Shown piece after piece: positions 32,137 through 43,066 of a stretch of 64,000 nucleotides of DNA. This DNA is from Anthostomella pinea (Eukaryota > Ascomycota > Sordariomycetes > Xylariales > Xylariaceae), in assembly GCA_963556695.1 (NCBI GenBank), contig CAUWAG010000006.1, positions 4,402,001 through 4,466,000 on the forward strand, given 5' to 3'. Positions within the stretch are counted from its first letter, which is position 1. The number at the start of each line of letters is the position of its first letter. The translations under genes and the position numbers were made by a program. Under the pieces are notes generated by a model. The model was not told where the DNA came from and ran no database searches. It saw only the letters and a program-made list of their open reading frames with translations.

Positions 32137-35100
32137 ATGTCTACAATAACGGACGATCTCTTGCCCAACATCATTAGACGACAGCAGCACAGGAAAAGGC
32201 CTTATGCTACTGTTGTCGGCGTTGACGGCATACTCCATGAGTTGAGCTATTCCGACTTGGAAAATGCATCCAACAGAGCCTCATGGTTCCTTACCGAGCG
32301 AACAGCGGATGAGGAGGTCCTTTACATGGGGCCTAGCGATATCCGATACCTCATATGGGTCATTGCCGCTATGAAGACAGGCAAATGCGTAGGTCGCAAG
32401 CCCACGGCGCGCCTTCAATGTTTGCTTGCTCCCTCCCCGAAATCTCAATCTCAGTCTCAATCTCGATCTCACTCTCGATCTCAATCCCAATCTTAATCTC
32501 AATGTGAGCTGAACTGTTTGTCAGGTCCTCTTTCCCTCGCTTGCCAACCAGATCCCGGCAAACCAACGTTTCTTTGAGACTGTTGGCACCAAGACTCTGC
32601 TCTATGCACCCGAGGCGGCCGGTCTACTGGCACCTCTTCGAGATGCGACGCAAGGGACCATAACACACATTGCGTCTCCGACGTACGACGAACTGATGAG
32701 CGCCGAGACCGCACCAGTCTACCCTTTCGATAAGTCTGCCGATGACCTCCAAGATACCATTTTCTTGGGCCTGCATACATCGGGAACATCGGGACACCCA
32801 AAACCCATCTATTGGAACAATGCGGCACTCCGCACCATCCCTTCATTCCTCGACCCAGGTCTCAAAGCCCTCTGTGGAGATGGTTCGAGCTTGATGATGG
32901 AGCTTTTCCAAGGCCACAACATGCTCTCCCCCTTTCCTCTGTTCCACGTAAGATGAGACTTCCCGCCGCATCGCTTCCGGTAGCTAATGTGGGCATCGTC
33001 TAGTTTGGCGGCATTGGGCCTGCTCTCGGCAGCATCTACAGCGACAATACACTGGTGCTGCCAGGTCCTGGCGTTCGGCTAAGCCCTGAGAACTACACTA
33101 TCCTTCTTCAAAAGGGCGAGTGTACGGCTACTCTTGCACCACCATCGGTTCTGGAATCTATGCTCAGCTACCCACCAGGAGTGGACGCTCTTGCTGCGCT
33201 CCAATGCGTCGCTTACACCGGTGGCCCCCTTAACCCCGGCAGGGGCGCGGCGTTGGCAAAGAGACTCCCCCACCTCTTTACCATCCTTGCCAGTACCGAA
33301 GGGGGGGCAGGTCATTTTCTCTCTTCGGGCGATAGTTCACGTTGGGACTCGTTCAAGTTTGTCGACGTTGGCCAGCGGATGGAGGAGGTGTCACCTGGTA
33401 TCTACGAGCTGGTGTACCCCCGGACAGAGCTCGTCGACCGCACGTACGCCTTCTTCCACACCCAGCCCCATGTGTCGCGGGAATTCCGTACTTCGGATCT
33501 GTTCTCTCCTGTTGACGGTCAGAGTGGGTGGTGGAAATACAGGGGCAGGGCTGACAACTGGATTGCCATGTCCAATGGGGTCAAGATGGATCCAACCGAG
33601 ATGGAGGTCACGATTGCTGCGCATCCTGATGTCACAGGAGTACTCGTGGCGGGCTCGCACCGATTTCGATTGTGCTTGCTGATCGAACTAAAGAGCGATA
33701 TAACCGATCCATCACTGGAGCAATTATGGCCAACTATTGAGGCAGCGAATAAGAAGGTGTCCAAGTCAGGACGGGTGCCAAAGGAGCTGGTCATATTGGC
33801 TAGACCGGACAAGCCGTTCCTGCGAGCCGGGAAGGGTACCATTCAACGAAGACTTACCGTCCAGGCCTATGAGAATGACATCGAAAGGCTCTATGAACAA
33901 GTTGAAGAAGGGCTGCTAACGAGCGGAGTAGCCCTCCCATTGTCGACCGAGCCTGAAGATTTGGTACCCTTCTTAAGGGATTTATGCTCACAGACCCTTC
34001 TTGATGACGACGATGGCCGTACCATCGACGGCGATGACGACCTTCGGGCTTCCGGTCTCGACTCCCTCTCCACTTTCATACTGCTAGCACGTCTAAAGGC
34101 CTCCCTGCGAAAATACGGTGTCGAGTCACAGAGACTCCATCGAATAGACAACAAGCTACTATACTCTGCGGCGACATGCCGACAGCTCGCCAGTCATATA
34201 TCGCAAGTGCTTTCCGATGCGAACTCGTCCGAAGAGCCCATTGAGCACAGAGACGACTCTGCAACGACACAGATGTTGGAGAGGTACAATGTCGAGCTCC
34301 AAAAGCTTATCAGAAACCCCGAATCGCAAACGGGCCAGAAACCTGATGCCGAGGTTGTCGTACTGACCGGATCGACCGGGTCCCTCGGATCTTATATCCT
34401 GTCCTCCCTTCTCGCCAGAAGCGACGTGAAGAAAGTGTTCTGTCTGAACCGCGAAGGGGGTACCAAGAAACAGTCCGCGTCGTTCAAGGCCCGGGGTCTG
34501 CCAGACTTGCCCATTGACGACGGTCGGGTTGTATTCTTCCAGACCAACCTCGCGGAGCCGAAGCTCGGGCTGTCTGACGAGGACTACGCCTCACTTACAC
34601 GAGAGGCAACATCCGTCATCCACAACGCCTTCCCTGTCAACTTCCTTCTCAGCCTCCAGTCCTTTGAACCACAGTTCCAATCTCTGCTCAACTTGCTTAG
34701 GGTAGGAGCCGAAGGCCAATACAGCCCACCCGTGTTCTTCGTGTCGAGCATCACCGCTGCGACACCAGTCACAAGCAATGCACACGAGGGAACGGTCCAA
34801 GAGGAAGTCCTTGATCTGGACCAGGCGACGAGTCTACTTCCACAAGGTTATGCTCGAGCGAAGTACGTATGTGAGCAGTTACTGGCTAAGTATGCCTCAG
34901 CTACAGGGGCAAAAGCCGCGGTGCTCCGAGTCGGCCAGGTCTGCGGTCCCCTTTCAGGAACGGGCGTGTGGAATGCATCCGAATGGGTCCCCTCTCTCGT
35001 CCGGAGTTCCAAGTTCCTCGGCGCTATCCCGGATTCCCTAGGAAGCCTCGAGGTCAACTGGGTTCCCGTCGACAAGCTCGGTGACATAGTTACTGAGATC

Positions 35101-35457
35101 GTGTGCGGTGCTCAGGAGCAATCGGACGCGGGGAGGTTCCCGGTGTACAACGTGGTGAATCCGACCACGACCCCTTGGAGCGCGCTGCTACCCGCGCTTG
35201 AAACCATTGCGCCTATGGCTGTTGTTCCTGCAAGTGACTGGGTCGCTCGGCTTCAGAAGAGTGAAAGGGAGTCTCATGTCATTCACGAGAATCCCGCCGC
35301 CAAGCTTGTCGACTTCTACGAGCAGACGTTGGTGAGCGGGGAGATGGCAGCCAGAGTGGAATGTGGCAACCTGTTGCGGGCGAGCGAGACGGCTGCTAAG
35401 CTGCCTGCGATCAGTCAAGAGCATATGGCTCGATGGGTACGGAGCTGGGGCTTTTGA
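32137..35457 (+). CDS. NRPS-like adenylation-thiolation-reductase enzyme
   Basis: A carboxylic acid reductase-type enzyme: the A domain activates an acid as acyl-AMP, the T domain carries it as a thioester, and the R domain releases it as aldehyde (or alcohol) with NADPH. Exons 32137-32388, 32525-32947, 33004-35457 (GT-AG) give 1,042 residues. The A domain (about 1-545) has core A3 TSGTSGHPKP (169-178), A5-like ASTEGG (321-326), A8 GWWKYRGRADNW and A10 with the catalytic Lys in FLRAGKGTIQRR. The T domain carries the phosphopantetheine Ser at about 579 in GLDSLSTF. The R domain (about 675-1042) has the NADP motif TGSTGSLGSY (680 on) and the YxxxK pair in GYARAKYVCE (Tyr 841, Lys 845). All active-site motifs are present. 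The substrate cannot be read from sequence; the neighbouring desaturase makes a fatty acid a reasonable guess. Intron 1 holds a TCTCAA-type microsatellite. Confidence 0.93.
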
Positions 35458-36503
35458 ATGTGAATGTGAATGGAACTGCTATACCTACCTATGTTGCGAC
35501 GAACACCTTCTAGCCTTGATTTCACAGTATGATTGAAGAACGTTCCCGTTGTACCTACTCGTATTCTCTTGAAGCCCCAAGCAGCAACCAAAGACGGACA
35601 TTCCTGTGATGATGAGTAGGGCTTGCTGGTGAACATCCCTCTACCTACTTAGGTATTGATGGAAGATCCCAGACAGACGTTGATATGCTCGAAGGGGTAC
35701 AGTAATCCTCTGGCTGAGATATGGAGATAAATACTGGCTCGGCCCAGTGGTAATGGTGAGATCGACCCAGCTGCCTCCCAGATAGACAGAAAAGCAGCAG
35801 TCGGTATCAATAAAGAAGACAACAAGGATTCCTTATTTACCTTATCTGGAAAGAAAATCGATCATGATAACAGCAACATAACTTGTTGAGAATACCTCAA
35901 TCTGAGAGGTGTGCACAATTGACTGCAAAGAGGCAGGCGACATTTGGCATGGATGACTTCGGCGCGCAAACGTCGCTTAAATTCCAGGGCGCTTGGGCGC
36001 CGTGCAAGCCCACAGCAGGCGGTCTTGCAGGTTCTGCTGCCCCCTATAGCCCCCCGTGAAGGTAGCTGTATACAGGCGCACATCCACTGGGGCACCTGCC
36101 GGCCCTGCCTTGAAGCTCACCTGCAATCAGATTTGAATTGAATGAAAGGTTTTCTGCGAGTAGACGTTCGACACGCGTGCCACCTCGTCCTCGTCGCGTT
36201 TCAACTTGAATCTCTCACACGCGACCAGAGACTTCCAGACACGCATCCGCCCAACCCCAGGCATCGTCTTTTCCTCTAAGACCTAAAGCTCTGCTGCGTC
36301 TGCCTCGTCTTTGGATTTGCACTGACACCGAGGCATCTGTGTTTGCGTCGTCTTTTATCTGGTCCCTTCCTCCCCCCAGGTTGGACCAAAGCTTTCCCTC
36401 CCCTTCATCATCTCGACACGCCGACCGGCATCTCTGCATATGGTCTCCTTTTCAACACCTCCACAGTCCTTTCTACTTGATTTCTGCGAGACCCCCGAAC
36501 ACG
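35458..36503. promoter_or_regulatory. Intergenic, 3' flank of the reductase and promoter of the PARP-finger gene
   Basis: About 1 kb. The last 300 bases are C/T-rich (for example around 36330-36400), as in many fungal 5'UTRs. Short ORFs on both strands have no family resemblance. Confidence 0.35.
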
Positions 36504-38021
36504 ATGTCTAGCCAATATCGCATCGGTATGTTGTTATCCCTCAATCTGCCGTGCATCGGTCTTCTCTGGTTCCAAGTCCTGCCTGCCAGCTTTGACATCA
36601 TCGCACTGCCGCGTCACGCTCTTGCATATCTGCACACATCACCAACTGACTTGTTCATCAGAGGCGTCACCCAACAACAGAGCTGGTTGCCAGGATAAGG
36701 TCTGCAAGGACTCTGGCCGTAAGCTCATGAAGGGCGAGCTGCGTTTCGGCGTCTATGTCACTCTCCCTAACACTGGTGATCATGGTGGATGGAAATGGCG
36801 ACACTGGTATGGCATCCCCTCTGTGCTGCTCCTTGACCGACTGACTGACCACGACCAGGGGTTGCATCTCGGGCAAGACCCTCGCCAACGTGCAAGAAGC
36901 CCTGAGCAGCGGTGATGGCTATGATTGGGATCTGCTCGATGGCTACGATGAGATGCCGTGAGTACCCAGCAGTTGACCCAATAATTTGCATTCATCACCC
37001 GCTTTCAGTGCCCCCTTCCTACTGCAAATGACTAGGTATCCTCCAAGCAAGATACTAACTTCAGTCACAGTGACGATGCCACCAAGAAGAAGATCCGGCG
37101 TGTCGTGACTCAAGGCCACATCGACCCGGAAGACTTCAACGGCGTAAGTCACTGCTATACTTGATGATGCTTCACGCTCTTACTAATTCACTACAGGACC
37201 CTGAGTACAATGTCCCCGGCAAGGCCGCCATCCGCGGACGTGCCAAGAAGGTAAAGCCCGAAGACGAAGGCGAGGTAAGTCGAGACATACATCTTCCTCT
37301 ACTGTTGACTATAACTTATACACGAATGCAGGGCGGTGCTGGCGATGACTCCCCCGAAAAGCCTGCTCCTAAGAAGGCTAAGCGTGGCCGCAAGAAGGCT
37401 GAAGAGGATGAGGACGAGGAAGAGGAAGCACAGCCGGCCAAGAAGAAGGCCAAGGGCGGTCGCAAGGCCAAGACGGCCGTCGAAGAGGATGAGGACGAGG
37501 AAGAGAAACCCGCTCCTGTCAAGAAGCCTCGAGCCAAGAAGCAGGCAACGAAGGCCGTCGAAGAGGATGAGGACGAGGAAGAGAAACCCGCTCCTGTCAA
37601 GAAGCCTCGAGCCAAGAAGCAGGCAACGAAGGCCGCCGAAGTGGATGAGGACGAGGAGGAGAAACCTGCTCCTGTCAAGAAGCCTCGAGGCAAGAAGCAG
37701 GCAAAGAAGGAGCCATCTCCTATCAAGGAGGAGGAGGACGACGAGGCCGAGCAAGAGGAACCCGCTCCTGTCAAGAAGCCTCGAGGCAAGAAGCAGGCAA
37801 AGAAGGAGCCATCTTCCATTAACGAGGACGACGACGACAACGAAGACGAGGCTCCCAAGACGGCCAAAGCCAAGGGCGGCCGCAAGGCCAAGACTGCCGA
37901 CGACAAGCCCGCCGCTCCTGAGGGTGTTCGACGAGGTCGTTCCAAGGTGTAAGTGCTCTGCTTCGAAGATGATATTACAGTGGCTAATACCGACGACAGC
38001 ACGGCTGAAGATGAGGACTGA
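36504..38021 (+). CDS. Stand-alone PARP-type zinc-finger protein with repetitive charged tail
   Basis: Seven exons (36504-36525, 36662-36806, 36859-36957, 37071-37143, 37197-37274, 37332-37948, 38000-38021) give 351 residues. The first 80 or so residues form a PARP-type zinc finger: EASPNNRAGCQDKVCKDSG with the CxxxxC pair, KGELRFGVYV, and WKWRHWGCIS supplying the His and last Cys. Such fingers recognise DNA strand breaks. No PARP catalytic, BRCT or WGR domain follows; instead, from about residue 140, comes a low-complexity tail of alternating acidic (EEDEDEEE) and basic (KKPRAKKQATK) blocks in tandem 26-residue units with PAPVKK cores, resembling histone-tail/AT-hook-like nuclear proteins. 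It is probably a nuclear DNA-binding protein; the exact role is unknown. Antisense long frames over the tail arise from its repeats. Confidence 0.85.
37476..37860 (+). repeat. Coding minisatellite of about 78-base units
   Basis: Within the tail of the PARP-finger gene, units at 37476-37553 and 37554-37631 are nearly base-identical. Later units diverge (VDEDEEE, then KKEPSPIKEEEDD and KKEPSSINEDDDD versions). All preserve frame, which implies expansion by in-frame duplication. Confidence 0.85.
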
Positions 38022-38730
38022 GTGCCTCTCCCCATCTGCTTTACCACCACCGTCATCAGTGTTTCGGTCTTTGACCTCCGGCTTCGTCTTGAAGGTCTGT
38101 GACGGCATTGTTCTCTTGTTCTCATACCCGGACGCGATGCGTCGTTACACGTTGCAGAACCGGCCCACTTGGGTCTGGTAGTCACAAAAGCTTTGGTGTA
38201 ATTTGCGAGCATTTCTCGTCAAGGGGTTTCGAGACGACACCGCCTGGTGTACATCATCTGATGTTTCATTGTTCCTGTTTATCACCAGAATCTGTAGTTA
38301 GGACTTGCGGATACCAAGTAATAGCCTCGCCCAGAGCGAGCTTAGTTCCTGTCCATATCACCTAGCAGTGTCGTAGCTTTATACCATATTATCACCTGTG
38401 ATACATCGTAGATTTTGATTGTGTAATATGGACGAGTGAAAGAAGTATATCGAGATCCAGGGGGGATTTCAAGATACCTACTAGGGCGGGTAGTTGGGAG
38501 CTGAGGCGGAGGGTAGCTGGCAGCTGGCAGCTTGCCCATGCAGGTGTGGCGGTCCGGTATCTCGTCTGCGACCCCGAAGCTCCAATTAAGAAGGTCGCAA
38601 TGGAACCAAGGCAAGCTCTCCTTCAACGTCACCGTGCGTACCAGGTCATCGATGCCATTGCTTATGTACGACGACCTGATCCGACTTCCCTCTACCAGTA
38701 CGCACACGGCGTGAGCGCATCTTTTTCAAG
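38022..38730. promoter_or_regulatory. Intergenic, promoter region of EMC1
   Basis: 709 bases between two rightward genes, holding the 3' end of the PARP-finger gene and the EMC1 promoter. No other gene is seen. Confidence 0.35.
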
Positions 38731-41699
38731 ATGCATTTGCCATTACAAGCGCTGTCCCTTTCGCTGCTGCTGGCTCTGCCTGCTACCGTTCGCGCTGTCT
38801 TCAAGGACGAAGCCGGCCACATCGACTACCACCACGAGCTCCTCGGTGTCCCACAACGCGAGACCACCTTCTTCCATCACCCGAGACCCCAAGAGAAAGC
38901 GAGCCTCCTCTATACCCTGAGCGACCTAGGCGTACTGGGCGCCGTCAACCCCGGCAATGGCGCTATCGTATGGCGACAGCTGCTGAGCGGCAATGTTACC
39001 GACGGCGGTGGACATCTGCGAGCCGCTGCCGACGACACATGGCTTGCGAGCGCGTACGGTAGCTCGGTGCATACATGGGACGCCATCAGCGGACGCAGCA
39101 TCTGGTCTCTCGACTTCGACGGCGTCGTCAAAGACCTCGAGATCATGGAGATGGCTGCGGAGGATCGCAAGGATGTTCTGGCTCTCTATGAGGAAGAAGG
39201 CGTGACCGTCGCCCGAAGAATACACGGAACCGATGGGCGCGTTCTGTGGGAGCACAGAGAAGTGAACAAGGACCTTCCTCTGCAGGTGAGCACCGACGTT
39301 GAGAAGATCTTCGTTGTGACTCTACACGGATCGCTGCTTTCCTACAGCCTCAAGGTCATTGTGTTGGATCCTGCGACCGGTCAGAAGCTGGACGAGATCT
39401 CAATCGGCACCAAGGGCGAGGTCCAGAAGGCGGAGGATGTCATGTTTGTCGGCGCCAACTCGGCCTCTCCCATTGTGGCTTGGACGGACAACACCTTGAC
39501 GAAACTGAAGGTCAACGTTCTGGGCACCAAGAATAGGCAGGAGTTCCCTCTCGATGCTGATACAGTTGGCGTCGAGGTTCATGCGCCGCATACTGTTCAG
39601 TCGGCACCGCACTTCCTGGTCCATTCTCGCACAAAGTCGGGCAGTAAAGCAGATGTCTTCCACGTCGATCTCAAGAGCAGTGCCATCAGCAAGGCTTACG
39701 ACCTCCCATTGCTAGAAAATGGCAGCGCGTTCTCCACAAGCTCATCTGCTGCGAATGTCTACTTCACCCGAGTCACGGCCGACGAGGTCATCATCACATC
39801 GTCGAGTTCCCACGAGATTCTCGGTCGCTGGCCTCTTCTGAAGACAGGCACGGAGGAGGTTGGTGCTGTACATGCCGTCTCGGAAGTCCTCAAGAAGGAT
39901 GAGGCTACCTATGCCGTACGATCGGCAGTCGTAACTGACGCGGATGACTGGTCCCAGATCGTGAACGGCGACCTCACATGGACCCGGCCGGAGGGCATGA
40001 GTGGCGCCGTTGCTGCTACGTGGGCTGAGATTCCCGAATCTGAAGATCTTGCAAAGACTCTGGACGCAGAAGCTCATAGCAACCCGCTGGCAGCCTACAT
40101 TCACCGCGTCAAGCGCCATATTGATGACCTTCAGTACCTACCAGACTATCTTCAGTCTGTTCCCAAACGTCTACTTAGTAGCATAGTCGGTTCAGACACC
40201 ACCGCCTCCAGTCACGCCCTATCACGAGATAGCTTTGGGTTCAACAAGCTCATCGTGTTGGCTACCAAGCGTGGCAAGCTGTACGGTCTCGATGCCGGCA
40301 GCCATGGAAGAGTTGTCTGGTCCAAGAACGCCAACGAGACGCCGTCTGGCAAGCGTTGGGATGTGAAAGCGATCCATGCCGACGACGTCAAGGGTTTCGT
40401 AACGGTCCGTGGGGCCGATGGCGAATTCATCATCGTCAAGTCAGACACTGGCAAGACCGTCGAGGCGATGCCATCTGGCCTATTCCCACCTGTGGACGGT
40501 GCTGTCGTCGTTGACAGTGATGCTGGCCCATGGCTACTTCCCATTGGGCGTGATGGCAAGTTCCCCGAAATGCAAAGCTCGTATGCACCCAAGCAAACTG
40601 TCGTCTCGCGTACCGGCAATGAGGTCAAGGGTGTGACTTTTGAGTCTAAGGGTGAGCAGGCTGCCGAGGTGCTAGCTTGGATGTTTTCACCCCCTGCTGG
40701 ACAGAAAATCGTCAGCCTTGCAGGTCGGCCAAATCATGATCCCATAGCTTCTATCGGCCGAGTGCTGGGAGACCGCAGTGTTAAGTACAAGTACTTAAAT
40801 CCCAACACCCTCGTGGTGGCAGCCATTGATGAGCAGGCGGCTTCGCTCTCTGTCTATCTTTTGGACACCGTCTCCGGGCAAGTCCTGACTTCGTCTACCT
40901 ACGAAGGGGTCGACCCCAACAAGGACGTTACGTGCGCTATTTCCGAGAATTGGTTCTTGTGCTCCTTCTACGGCCAGTACCAGCTACGAGAAGGCCAAGA
41001 ACAAAATCTCAAGGGATACCAGCTGGTTATATCCGACCTCTATGATTCAGAGCTGTCTGATGACCGTGGAGCTCTGGGCGATTCGGTCAACTTCTCTTCT
41101 CTCGAGCCAAACGATTTACCCACTGGACCTGTCCTCCCATCTGTCGTATCCAAAACTTTCATTCTATCCGGGCCCATCACGTCTTTGGCGGTTAGTCAGA
41201 CCCGACAGGGCATCGCCACTAGACAAGTGTTGGCCTACATGCCCGAGTCTCACTCTATTATCGGTCTTCCTCGCATGTTGCTCGAGCCCCGCCGGCCAGT
41301 TGGACGAGATCCGACACCTGTCGAACTCGAGGAGGGCTTGAGCAGATACTTTCCCGCAATCGAACTCGACCCGCGCATGGTCATCACTCATCTACGGGAC
41401 GTGGTTGGAGTGCGGGAAATTATCACGGCCCCAGCGATCCTCGAGAGTACCAGTCTCGTCTTTGCGTATGGCGTTGATGTTTTCGGTACGCGGGTTGCCC
41501 CGAGTCAAGCCTTCGATGTTTTGGGCAAGGGGTTCAATAAGTTGGCGTTGATTGGCACGGTTTTAGCACTGATGGCTGGCGTGGTGGCTTTGGGACCAAT
41601 GGTAAGTCCTTTCACTGTTTCTGACTTCAGGTGGTATGCTAACTGCTTCAACAGGTCAGGAAAAAGCAGATTAACTTGCGCTGGCAGGCGCCGATGTAG
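38731..41699 (+). CDS. emc1: EMC1, subunit 1 of the ER membrane protein complex
   Basis: The largest subunit of EMC, the ER insertase for tail-anchored and multi-pass membrane proteins; most of it lies in the ER lumen. Exon 1 is 38731-41601 and exon 2 41655-41699 (intron GTAAGT ... CAG), giving 971 residues. It begins with a cleavable signal peptide (hydrophobic LPLQALSLSLLLALPATVRA), then PQQ-like beta-propeller repeats (TLSDLGVLGAVNPGNGAIVW). The C-terminal EMC1 domain includes the conserved SFILSGPITSLAVSQTRQGI-type stretch (here KTFILSGPITSLAVSQTRQG) and AYMPESHSIIGLPRMLLEPR. A final transmembrane helix (LALIGTVLALMAGVVALGPM) is followed by a short cytosolic tail RKKQINLRW encoded by exon 2, as in other fungi. 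Confidence 0.94.
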
Positions 41700-42853
41700 G
41701 TGCCACCGTCAGGGTGTTGTGCCGTACAATAATCTACGATTGAATCAAAATATCTCGAGTATAATCCCGCAGCCAGTTTTTGAAGTTTTGTGCGTGTTGC
41801 CAATCGATCGCGGATGTCGGTCCTCTTGGCTGTGTTCTTGGATTTGCATTTCGAGTATGCACTGAAAGACTACGAAAGGCCAACAGTGATTTAAATGAGG
41901 TTTTTCTCAAATACTCTGACATGAGTCAAAACTCACTGACACTACGCGAAACTTTATCGTTTACTTCCAACTGATTTCACATAATCTAGCACTGGCGGAG
42001 GCGTGTGGGCTCAACAGACACTAGGCAAGTTCTTCCAGCAGCGCCAGTCGCCCTCACAGGACGAATGCTGCCAGACGGCTTGGTCTCTGCTACCCGGCCA
42101 CGAAAGCATTGCGACTAGTCAACACGCCGGGCTACCTGAGCTACACTGTCATCGGCACATCCAGCTCGTACACGATGGGTGAGTCCACCTCCGTACATAG
42201 TCATATCCTTCGGCAAGAGGGCTTCAAGCTCGGCGGTGGCATCCTCAAGCTCGCCCAGCAGGTCCACGGCGACGTATTACGACCCTATTGGAGATGGAGA
42301 GGCTGAGTGCCGCTTAGTGTATACGCCGTGCCGCTCGTACCCGGTGTTCCGGCGCTGTGGGCAACGGGTTGCAGTCAGGGCTAGGTGAGGGTCTTCCCCA
42401 GTATATTTGACTCATCCAGCCAGCCGTCTGATACCTAATGGCCTTGCTCAGTGAAGCCGTTATATGATTACTGTGTCTAACAGATGATGCACAGTTACCT
42501 CGCACGCGCCTTCTGCACCCTTAGCCCACCGCCGTTTGGGGAGGGCGTGTCGACGAAGTAGAGGTGATGTTGATGAATATGGGTATATCAGACTGGGTTT
42601 GGCGCGTTCGCAGAGAGGTTGTGAGGCGACGGATGTATTCAGCATGTTCTTTTCTGTCTGTTCTTCTGCTGTCACGACTCCCTCTACCTATGCTAATGTG
42701 GGATAACGTATCCTAGCTCGTAGTGACAAGATGTTCTCTCAAGGAGTGCAACACATGTTATGCTCAATATGGAGAGATATGGCTTCTCATGCCGAGTCGT
42801 CTGATAGTCAGCGACCCATCTAACCGAACAATCAAAACCACAACTCCATCAAA
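41700..42853. other. Intergenic, possible unrecognised gene fragments
   Basis: About 1.15 kb between the converging EMC1 and TAG-containing genes. Around 42000-42300 two frames have protein-like texture (for example a Cys-pair segment DECCQTAWSLLPG and, in another frame, GYLSYTVIGTSSSYTMG) but neither gives a family match or a full ORF. I cannot support a gene. Confidence 0.3.
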
Positions 42854-43066
42854 TCAAGGGATGTACACGAAACACTCCCCAGCACCTTCGAGTCCGTCAG
42901 CATCCGAGAACCCAATCGCCTTGATATCCCCATCAGACAGCCCGCAGGCCCCCCGCAGCTGCTGAACCGAGTACTCGTCCGCGGCGTCCAGCTCGGCGCG
43001 GTACCGCTCCTCCCACTCGTCGGCTCCGAAGATGTCGTTCGACCAGTGCCCGTCCTGCGCGATGAG

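Noticed and set aside
37299..38212. Long antisense ORFs (269-298 codons) over the PARP-finger gene tail
   Set aside because: They are created by the repetitive Lys/Glu codons on the other strand, consist of Leu/Ser runs and have no independent signals.
42000..42310. Possible cutinase or FAD-oxidase fragment
   Set aside because: Cys-pair and GTSSSY-like strings occur in different frames, but no ordered family motifs could be lined up.
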